From NCBI GenBank assembly GCA_004553485.1, contig SFLG01000051.1:1-12030 (forward strand): DNA of 12,030 nucleotides, in the 5' to 3' direction. This DNA is from Bacteroidales bacterium. GTDB taxonomy: Bacteria; Bacteroidota; Bacteroidia; Bacteroidales; Muribaculaceae. Within the stretch, counting starts at the first letter, position 1; each line of letters opens with the position of its first letter. Positions 7,585 through 12,030 of the stretch are shown one piece after another. Made by a program: the position numbers and the translations under genes. The notes under the pieces are model-generated. The model saw only the letters and a program-made list of their open reading frames with translations, had not been told where the DNA came from and searched no databases.

Positions 7585-7632
7585 GTGGGTTATGTACTGG
7601 CTGTCGTTGACGGCAGCCGCGGATGCGGGGGA

Positions 7633-8826
7633 TTAGTCCTCGTCGATGGTGACGGCGCGGTCGAGAGCGACGTACTTCTCGCCAAGGTCAACAAGGTTGC
7701 CGTTGTTGATGGTGGCGGTGAGCTGGCTCTGGGGAACGCCGAGTTTGAGGAGCTGCTTCTCTACGCCGTTTACACGGTTGTGACGCAGACGAACGTTGAT
7801 GACGTCGTTACCGGTGTAGTTGTCGGCCCAGCCGGTGAGGGTGTAGTGCTTGGCGGGGTCGCTCTTCATCACGTCCGAAACAGCAGTCAGGAGCTGAACG
7901 TCCTTCTTGGTGAGACGGTAGATGTTGATGGGGTAGTAGATGGTGCAGAGGGGAGCCTTCTTAGCCTTGGGAACGGGGCGGTTGAGGGCGTCCTTGAGCT
8001 GGTTCTCGAGGTCGGCGATGCGGCCCTCGGCAGCGTTGAGGCGTGCGCGCAGAGCGTCGCAGTTCTCGGGCTCGGGGCAGATGGGAACGATGGGAGCGTT
8101 CCACTCGCGCTTCTTGAACAGGTAGGTGCAGGTCAGGTAAGCGGCAAGGTCGTGCGAGGTGCGGTTCCAGCCGTCACCGGCTTCGTCGCGGTGGTTGTCA
8201 AGACCGGTGTAGCGGATGTCGAGACCGAGCTGTACCTGCTTGCTGACGTTGAAAGAGTTGATGATACCTACGCGGAAAGCGAGGACGCGGTCGTTGTCGC
8301 GCTGCCAACCGCCGGTTTCGCCGTTCTCTTCTACGGCTTTCTCGTATGTCCAGTAGCCGCCGCCACCAGCGTATGCGATGAAGTTGTACTTACGGCCGGG
8401 GTGGTAACCGCAGAACCAGTTGGTGAGGTTGAGCATTACGTCGAATACGGGGCCGAACTCGTTGAATTTCTGCTTGTAAACGCCGTTGTAGGGCTTGCCG
8501 AAGCCAACGGGGATGTCGCTGATGCCTTTGTTCTGCATCCACGAAGCACCGACTCTCAGACCGATGATGGGCGAGAACCACTTGCCGACGTATATACCGG
8601 CTGTGGGAGCGAAGCGGTTGCCGAGCTTGCGCTGGCTGTCGCCGTGGCTGAAGTAGATGTTGGCGCCGGCCTCACCGGTGATGAACCAGTTGTCTTTGAA
8701 ACGGTTGAAGAGGTAGCCCTGCGAGGGATCTTCAACATACTGCACCTCCTGGGTAGCCTCCTGTGCCTGGGCGGCGAAGCTCATGCCGAAAGCGCATGCT
8801 AAAGCGAGTAATGTTGCTTTTTTCAT
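7633..8826 (-). CDS. OmpA-family outer-membrane protein
   Basis: This 397-residue protein most likely anchors the outer membrane to peptidoglycan. It has a clean signal peptide (MKKATLLALACAFGMSFAAQAQ). An N-terminal beta-barrel follows (about residues 40-235), rich in Gly/Tyr/Trp strands such as GLRVGASWMQNKG and YNFIAYAGGGGYWTYE. A Pro/Cys-containing hinge (PICPEPENC) comes next, then a short coiled coil (about 250-275, ALRARLNAAEGRIADLENQL). The C-terminal OmpA peptidoglycan-binding domain (about 285-397) includes YTLTGWADNYTGNDVINVRL and RHNRVNGVEKQLLKLGVP. This architecture resembles the major OmpA-like proteins of Bacteroidales. It is not PorE, the T9SS OmpA protein, which carries TPR and propeller domains. 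Its own terminator and long leader suggest an independent, well-expressed gene. Confidence 0.92.
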   Translation of the reverse strand: MKKATLLALACAFGMSFAAQAQEATQEVQYVEDPSQGYLFNRFKDNWFITGEAGANIYFSHGDSQRKLGNRFAPTAGIYVGKWFSPIIGLRVGASWMQNKGISDIPVGFGKPYNGVYKQKFNEFGPVFDVMLNLTNWFCGYHPGRKYNFIAYAGGGGYWTYEKAVEENGETGGWQRDNDRVLAFRVGIINSFNVSKQVQLGLDIRYTGLDNHRDEAGDGWNRTSHDLAAYLTCTYLFKKREWNAPIVPICPEPENCDALRARLNAAEGRIADLENQLKDALNRPVPKAKKAPLCTIYYPINIYRLTKKDVQLLTAVSDVMKSDPAKHYTLTGWADNYTGNDVINVRLRHNRVNGVEKQLLKLGVPQSQLTATINNGNLVDLGEKYVALDRAVTIDED

Positions 8827-8833
8827 AGAAAAA

Positions 8834-8845
8834 TAATCCGGATTA
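8834..8845. promoter_or_regulatory. 12-bp palindrome beside the OmpA-family start
   Basis: TAATCCGGATTA is a perfect palindrome lying 7 bp upstream of the ATG, where the ribosome would load. It could be an operator or an mRNA structure that affects initiation. A short palindrome can also occur by chance. Confidence 0.3.
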
Positions 8846-9325
8846 ATATGTTAATAACTTGTTGAATGCGATGAAAACCGTGTTGTGTATGTCTTGCTAT
8901 TATGTTTGATATATGTAGCGTTCGTTGTAATGTACGGGCGCGCCGGAGAGCGTTGTTGTGTGCAGTAGTAGAGTTTGACTGTATGTAGGGTTAGCATCGG
9001 CCCGACAGACGATGCGTATGTGCTGTGTATAAGCACGTTACGCCTCGCGGTCGCTTGCTGGTGTATCAGAAAGGACGCGGCAGGCCTCAAATTTTGCGCT
9101 AAGATACGACAAAAATTTAAAATACGTTTAATTTTTCTTAAAAAAATAACTTACAAGTTGCTTTTTAGCAGAAATACGGGTCTTCTTCCAACCGGGAGGA
9201 AGAGGATGTAAGAGGCGGTGTACAAGGTCGTTTGGTCGGCCGGAGGGCCGAGTGACGCGCTTTTTGGCAGTATTTTGCCCCGCAGTGTGAATATTTTTCA
9301 CATCCGAGGCGCCGTCCGTCGGCTA
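8846..9325 (-). other. Intergenic region with AT-rich patch and structured leader
   Basis: No gene is supported in these 480 bases. The stretch 9108-9175 is strikingly AT-rich for this genome and probably holds the promoter of the OmpA-family gene. TATCTTAG at 9106-9099 resembles the -7 box TAnnTTTG with one mismatch, but no clear -33 box accompanies it. If used, it gives a leader of about 270 nt. Two adjacent hairpins lie in that leader: GCATCG paired with CGATGC (8994-9015), and GTGCT paired with AGCAC (starting near 9020), the latter extendable by four pairs across an internal loop. A weak 6-bp hairpin (9286-9302) follows the HD-domain gene but has no T run. Confidence 0.45.
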
Positions 9326-9898
9326 TCAGGGCAGGGCGAAGAGGCCGACGAGGGCCTCGAAGCGGGTGGCCGAGCCGCTGCCGAACCGCGACAGCGAGGC
9401 GCGCACACGCTCGATGGGCTTGCGCTTCATGTCGCCGCTTTTGCTATAGAATTTGTCGGCGTAGCAGATCAGCTTCTCGAGCAGGGTCTCGGGCAGGTAG
9501 TCGCCGGGCTCCATGGGCAGGTTCTGGACGGCGATGTCGTTGGCGGTGATGCCGGCGCCGGTGTGGCGCTCGGCCACGCGTGCCAGCCATTCGGGCATGC
9601 CGTCGGCGCGCAGCATGCGGGCACCTTCGACGCCGTGGCGCAGGTAGTGCACGGTGCCGTGGCAGCCGATGCCGGGGGCGTCGGTGGCGATTATGCCTAT
9701 GTCGTGGAGCATCGCCGCGGCCTCGATGTCGCCTTCGTCGAGGGGCAGCCGCTCGCGCCGGGCAAGCTCAAGGGCCAGGTCGGCCACCGAGCGCGAGTGG
9801 CGCAGCAGCAGGGTGCGCAGTGGGGTGCGCGGGTCGTCAGGGCTGCCGTCGCCGTAGTGGCGGTCGATTTCGGCCTGCCAGTCGATGGGAGTGCTCAC
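9326..9898 (-). CDS. HD-domain protein, probable metal-dependent phosphohydrolase
   Basis: This is a 190-residue cytoplasmic protein with no signal or membrane segment. The metal-binding signature of the HD superfamily is complete: H34 in LLLRHSRSVADLALELA, the HD pair H65-D66 in AAMLHDIGI, H88, H112 in ERHTG and D148 in ICYADKF. The family includes nucleotide and phosphate-ester hydrolases, and the substrate cannot be read from the sequence. The start is GTG, 6 bp after the aminotransferase stop, so the two genes are almost certainly co-transcribed and probably translationally coupled. No strong terminator follows. Confidence 0.85.
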   Translation of the reverse strand: MSTPIDWQAEIDRHYGDGSPDDPRTPLRTLLLRHSRSVADLALELARRERLPLDEGDIEAAAMLHDIGIIATDAPGIGCHGTVHYLRHGVEGARMLRADGMPEWLARVAERHTGAGITANDIAVQNLPMEPGDYLPETLLEKLICYADKFYSKSGDMKRKPIERVRASLSRFGSGSATRFEALVGLFALP

Positions 9899-9904
9899 GG
9901 TCTG

Positions 9905-10972
9905 TCAGTCAATGACTTCGCACCATCCGTGCTCGTCGGCCACTTCGCCGTACTGGATGCCGCGGAGGGTGTCGTAGAGTTTCTGCGATATGGGCCCGAC
10001 GGTGCCGTCGGCGCTGATTACGAACTGCTCGCCGGTGTCGAGGTCGTCGACTTCGCTGACGGGCGAGATGACGGCGGCGGTGCCACAGGCGCCGGCCTCG
10101 CTCATCTTCTTGAGTTCTTCGACAAGGATGTGGCGCTCTTCGACCTCCAGGCCCAGGTCGCGCGCAAGCTGGCGCAGGCTGAGGTTGGTGATGGAGGGGA
10201 GGATGGAGTCGGACTTGGGGGTGACGTACTTGCCGTCGATGATGCCGAAGAAGTTGGCAGGGCCGCACTCGTCAAGGTAGAGCTTGTCCTTGGGGTCTAT
10301 GTAGAGCATTGCGCTGTAGCCCTTTTCGTGGGCCAGCTCGCCCGAGGCCAGCGAGGCGGCGTAGTTGCCACCGATTTTAAACCGTCCCGTGCCTTTGGGG
10401 GCCACGCGGTCATAGTTGCGGCTGATGCAGATTTTTGACGGCTTGAAGCCGGTTTTGAAGTACGGGCCAACGGGCGACACAAACATCACCACCATATATT
10501 CGGAGGCCGGTTTAACACCGACGGCGGCGGTGGTGCCGATTTCGAGAGGACGGATGTAGAGGCTTGCCCCGCTGCCGTAGGGAGGCACGAAACGCTTGTT
10601 GAGGCGCACCACCAGGCGCACCATCTCGCAGAATTTCTCGACGGGCAGCGGTGCCATCTTTATGCCCTCGGCCGAGCTGCGGAAGCGCTCGGCGTTCTTT
10701 TCCATACGGAAAACGCGAATTTTGCCGTCTTTGCCCCGGAAGGCCTTCAGGCCCTCGAAGGCCTCCTGGCCGTAGTGCAGGCAGGTGGCGGCCATGTGTA
10801 AGGGCAGCGTCACTGAGTCGGAGACCTCAATGTCGCCCCATTTGCCATCTTTGTACTCGCAACGCACGTTGTAATCGGTGGGATAGTAGCCGAAAACCAG
10901 TGAGCCCCAGTCCATGTCGGCGGTCTCGGCGGCTGCCGCGGCAGCCAGAATGTCATCGATGCGATTTTCCAT
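9905..10972 (-). CDS. ilvE: Branched-chain amino acid aminotransferase (IlvE)
   Basis: This 355-residue fold-type IV PLP enzyme interconverts leucine, isoleucine and valine with their 2-oxo acids using glutamate/2-oxoglutarate. This is the last step of branched-chain synthesis and the first of breakdown, in the cytoplasm. Family hallmarks are HYGQEAFEGLKAFRG, FRMEKNAERFRSSAEG, SLYIRPLEIGT, the PLP lysine in GTGRFKIGGNYAASLA (K199) and the cofactor-contacting YLDECGPANFFGI. Its length fits the longer BCAT type, which is bigger than E. coli IlvE. I chose the ATG at 10972. A GTG 33 bp upstream is also in frame but would add 11 residues not expected before MENRIDDIL. The HD-domain gene follows after 6 bp. 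Confidence 0.95.
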   Translation of the reverse strand: MENRIDDILAAAAAAETADMDWGSLVFGYYPTDYNVRCEYKDGKWGDIEVSDSVTLPLHMAATCLHYGQEAFEGLKAFRGKDGKIRVFRMEKNAERFRSSAEGIKMAPLPVEKFCEMVRLVVRLNKRFVPPYGSGASLYIRPLEIGTTAAVGVKPASEYMVVMFVSPVGPYFKTGFKPSKICISRNYDRVAPKGTGRFKIGGNYAASLASGELAHEKGYSAMLYIDPKDKLYLDECGPANFFGIIDGKYVTPKSDSILPSITNLSLRQLARDLGLEVEERHILVEELKKMSEAGACGTAAVISPVSEVDDLDTGEQFVISADGTVGPISQKLYDTLRGIQYGEVADEHGWCEVID

Positions 10973-11107
10973 ATCGGTAAGTTTTATTGTTAGTATATCA
11001 GGCACTTGGGTCTGACATGCCGGATGTTAGAAAAATGAATTTTGGTGCGCGACAAAAAGTCGCAGTCGTGCCGGTGCGGGCGCGTTAACCTGCACGCGTC
11101 GGCCTTG
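10973..11107 (-). promoter_or_regulatory. Leader of the ilvE unit
   Basis: If the promoter at 11113-11143 is used, ilvE has a leader of about 135 nt. It contains a small hairpin, GCGAC and GTCGC around a 5-nt loop (11049-11063). An upstream ATG opens a six-codon ORF (MSDPSA), which has no leucine, isoleucine or valine codons. A classical branched-chain attenuator is therefore not supported. The last bases before the ATG are A-rich. Confidence 0.35.
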
Positions 11108-11112
11108 TCTTG

Positions 11113-11143
11113 CAAAGTTACACAAATAAAGTATAAAAGCAAG
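11113..11143 (-). promoter_or_regulatory. Bacteroidetes-type promoter upstream of ilvE
   Basis: The -7 box TAACTTTG (11120-11113) is a perfect match to TAnnTTTG. CTTG (11143-11140) lies 19 bp upstream as the -33 element. The spacer is AT-rich. Expected transcription start is near 11107. Confidence 0.75.
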
Positions 11144-11154
11144 CGCCAAACGCA

Positions 11155-11218
11155 CAAAACCACCTCCAAACCACCCAAACCACCCCGCCAGCCCCTATCG
11201 GCCCCCCATCGGCCCCCC
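11155..11218. repeat. C-rich short tandem repeats
   Basis: The plus strand here is almost free of G up to about 11190. AAACCACC occurs three times (11157, 11168 and 11177), and ATCGGCCCCCC occurs twice in tandem (11197-11207 and 11208-11218). A run of eight C then nine A follows (11227-11243). No coding signal is visible. Confidence 0.7.
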
Positions 11219-11234
11219 GCCGCCAGCCCCCCCC

Positions 11235-11277
11235 AAAAAAAAATGACCGTTATCGGTCGAGCTCGACCGATAACGGT
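11235..11277 (-). terminator. Palindrome copy 1 followed by a T-tract
   Basis: Read on the minus strand, the perfect 32-bp palindrome (11277-11246) is followed after two bases by nine T (11243-11235). That has the form of an intrinsic terminator with a 14-bp stem and AGCT loop. It would block read-through from the tRNA region into ilvE. Copy 2 of the same palindrome lacks a T-tract, so termination may not be its general role. Confidence 0.5.
11246..11277. repeat. 32-bp palindrome, copy 1 (perfect)
   Basis: The half-site ACCGTTATCGGTCGAG is followed directly by its reverse complement, centred on GAGCTC with no spacer. A near-identical copy lies 564 bp away at 11810-11841. This copy sits where the plus strand changes from C-rich to G-rich. 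I do not recognise it as a known partition, terminus or uptake site. Confidence 0.9.
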
Positions 11278-11311
11278 GCCGGGTACGGCGGCCTGCCCCC
11301 TTTCCCAGCCA

Positions 11312-11397
11312 GCGGTGGGCCGTGTTGGCTGGCGGGCGGGCCGGCCCTGCCGGCGGTGGGCCGTGTTGGCTGGCAGGCGGGCCGGCCGGCCCTGCCG
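11312..11397. repeat. 41/45-bp imperfect tandem repeat
   Basis: Two units (11312-11352 and 11353-11397) share GCGGTGGGCCGTGTTGGCTG and a GGCGGGCCGGCC-CTGCCG end. The second unit has a 4-bp GGCC insertion and one substitution. More degenerate G-rich sequence continues to about 11478. Open frames across it are low-complexity Gly/Ala/Arg/Pro strings and not credible proteins. Confidence 0.75.
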
Positions 11398-11446
11398 GTG
11401 GTGGCCTGGCGGGCGGGGCAGGTAGGCCGGGCGGCGGAGGCCTGGC

Positions 11447-11478
11447 GGGCGGGCGAGGGGCGGGCGGTGGGAGAGGGG
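11447..11478 (+). other. G-quadruplex motif next to the tRNA terminator
   Basis: The plus strand carries six G-tracts of 3-4 bases (11447, 11451, 11457, 11462, 11469 and 11475) separated by 1-4 bases, which fits G3+N1-7. It is the template strand for tRNA-Pro transcription and starts just beyond the tRNA terminator. Confidence 0.6.
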
Positions 11479-11481
11479 TAC

Positions 11482-11511
11482 AAAAAAAACGGCTCCTGAA
11501 AAGGAGCCGTT
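11482..11511 (-). terminator. Intrinsic terminator of tRNA-Pro
   Basis: A 9-bp perfect stem (11488-11496 with 11503-11511) and a 6-nt loop lead into a run of eight T on the minus strand, two of them in the stem. It begins 20 bp after the tRNA 3' end. Confidence 0.9.
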
Positions 11512-11531
11512 GTGGGTGCTTGTGGCATTTG

Positions 11532-11605
11532 TCGGGGTGACTAGACTCGAACTAGCGACCTCACGCCCCCCAGACGCGTACTCTAACCAACTGAGCTACA
11601 CCCCG
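11532..11605 (-). tRNA. tRNA-Pro (anticodon GGG)
   Basis: The 74-nt cloverleaf is complete. The acceptor stem is CGGGGTG with CACCCCG and discriminator A. The D arm is GCTC/GAGT with GG in the loop, the anticodon loop is CTGGGGG with anticodon GGG, and the T arm has the TTCGAGT loop. CCA is not encoded. The RNA reads CCC and CCU proline codons. The anticodon stem holds two G.T pairs and the D and T stems one each, but no mismatch. It has its own promoter and terminator. Confidence 0.95.
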
Positions 11606-11647
11606 AGAATTGGGCCATCAAGCGGTGCTTATTTTTCAAAAGCGTTG

Positions 11648-11679
11648 CAAAGGTAGCGACATTTTCACAACCGTGCAAG
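11648..11679 (-). promoter_or_regulatory. Promoter of tRNA-Pro
   Basis: TACCTTTG (11655-11648) is a perfect TAnnTTTG box, followed by C as in many strong Bacteroidetes stable-RNA promoters. CTTG (11679-11676) lies 20 bp upstream. A block of nine T and six A (11690-11705, plus-strand reading) sits just upstream of the -33 element and could act as an UP element. The predicted leader before the tRNA is about 36 nt. Confidence 0.8.
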
Positions 11680-11770
11680 GTTTCGTCCATTTTTTTTTGA
11701 AAAAATTGCGTTTTACTGCCGTTCGGGGCTTAAATAGGGCCCATTTGCGGGGATACAAGGGGCAAAACCG

Positions 11771-11920
11771 CGGGGGCCTGGTGCCAAGGGCGAGAGCCGG
11801 GGGGCCGTCACTGTTATCGGTCGAGCTCGACCGATAACGGTCAGGGGCAGGTGGGGCCTGGTGCCGTACCGCGGGGCTTGGTGCCAAGGGCGGGGGCCTG
11901 GGGCCAAGGGCGAGAGCTGG
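11771..11920. repeat. 20-bp-period G-rich repeat array interrupted by a palindrome
   Basis: Units related to CGGGGGCCTGGTGCCAAGGG start at 11771, 11851, 11871 and 11891. Shorter CGAGAGCYGGGGGG units follow at 11791 and 11911. The palindrome and its flanks occupy 11811-11850, exactly two periods, so the array keeps register across it. Four G-tracts at 11888-11910 also fit a G-quadruplex motif. No coding function is apparent. Confidence 0.7.
11810..11841. repeat. 32-bp palindrome, copy 2 (one mismatch)
   Basis: It is identical to copy 1 except for T in place of C at 11812, so the left half reads ACTGTTATCGG. In plus-strand RNA the change leaves a U.G pair. In minus-strand RNA it gives a C-A mismatch. 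It lies about 95 bp downstream of the partial gene at the window end and has no following T-tract. Confidence 0.88.
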
Positions 11921-11936
11921 GGGGGGGTATTGGGGG

Positions 11937-12030
11937 TTAGGCCTGTTCGGGGACGAGGAGGAGGCGGGTGGAGGGCCAGTGGCGGGAGAGGTAGCGGCGG
12001 AGGAAGGCGAGGGTGTCGGCTTCGATTTCG
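11937..12030 (-). CDS. C-terminal fragment of an unidentified protein
   Basis: The frame enters from the window edge and gives 30 residues ending RLLLVPEQA before TAA. The visible part contains ADTLAFLRRYLSRHW. Third codon positions are almost all C or G, as in the neighbouring genes, and the end of coding coincides with the start of the G-rich repeat block. This supports a real gene. The fragment is too short to assign a family. Confidence 0.6.
   Translation of the reverse strand, partial: EIEADTLAFLRRYLSRHWPSTRLLLVPEQA

Noticed and set aside
7477..8802. 441-residue open frame on the plus strand opposite the OmpA-family gene
   Set aside because: It is the antisense shadow of a clear OmpA-family gene. 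Its sequence is Val/Ala/Gly/Glu-rich without domains, as expected from reading GC-biased codons backwards.
9218..10438. 406-residue plus-strand open frame across the HD gene and ilvE
   Set aside because: It runs antisense through two well-supported genes and an intergenic region and has no recognisable motif.
10973..11107. Branched-chain amino acid attenuator before ilvE
   Set aside because: The only short leader frame lacks Leu, Ile and Val codons, and no terminator with a T-run is present.
11042..11540. Open frames over the C-rich and G-rich blocks
   Set aside because: The products are simple repeats (Gly/Ala/Arg/Pro), cross the palindrome and terminator, and have no start signals.
11532..11605. 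tRNA-Pro as an attachment site of an integrated element
   Set aside because: No integrase and no second copy of the tRNA 3' end lie in the window, and the neighbouring genes are chromosomal housekeeping genes.
11610..11907. Open frames on both strands around palindrome copy 2
   Set aside because: They overlap the tRNA promoter and the 20-bp repeats and give no protein-like sequence.
11155..11920. CRISPR array in the repeat-rich region
   Set aside because: The repeats are short-period and contiguous, with no unique spacers of even length and no cas genes.

Overview
The window comes from a GC-rich member of the Bacteroidales. The evidence is the type IX secretion genes, Bacteroidetes-type promoters (TTG/TTTG near -33 and TAnnTTTG near -7) and A/T-rich start regions without Shine-Dalgarno sites. 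The high GC content and the noncoding repeats would suit a gut lineage such as Muribaculaceae, but that placement is an inference. Every gene I can support lies on the minus strand, so the window reads from high to low coordinates.

From right to left the order is as follows. (1) The last 30 codons of an unidentified gene (11937-12030). (2) A G-rich noncoding block with a 20-bp period and one copy of a 32-bp palindrome. (3) tRNA-Pro(GGG) with its own promoter and intrinsic terminator. (4) A second noncoding block with G-quadruplex motifs, a 41/45-bp tandem repeat and a perfect copy of the same palindrome. (5) A two-gene unit: a branched-chain amino acid aminotransferase and an HD-domain phosphohydrolase-like protein, 6 bp apart. 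(6) A 500-bp intergenic region with an AT-rich patch and probable structured leader RNA. (7) An OmpA-family outer-membrane protein ending in a strong terminator. (8) The type IX secretion (T9SS) core cluster porT-porP-porK-porL-porM-porN (gldKLMN/sprF/sprT in gliding species).

The T9SS genes work together. PorL and PorM form the inner-membrane proton-driven motor. The PorK lipoprotein and PorN form a periplasmic ring tied to the outer membrane. PorP is an outer-membrane beta-barrel of the same apparatus, and PorT is a membrane-associated factor needed for secretion. The six genes are intact, run in one direction with short gaps, and look like one transcription unit starting from a promoter just upstream of porT. 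No cargo protein with a C-terminal sorting domain, and no SprA/Sov translocon gene, lies in the window.

The coding part is otherwise conventional. The least explained sequence is the noncoding DNA around the tRNA: two near-identical 32-bp palindromes 564 bp apart, set in strongly strand-skewed, tandemly repeated G-rich DNA. I cannot assign it a function. Smaller points worth a second look are a hairpin between porL and porM, a 12-bp duplication at the porN start, a TTG start for porP, and a porT promoter whose upstream box lies in the U-tract of the previous terminator.
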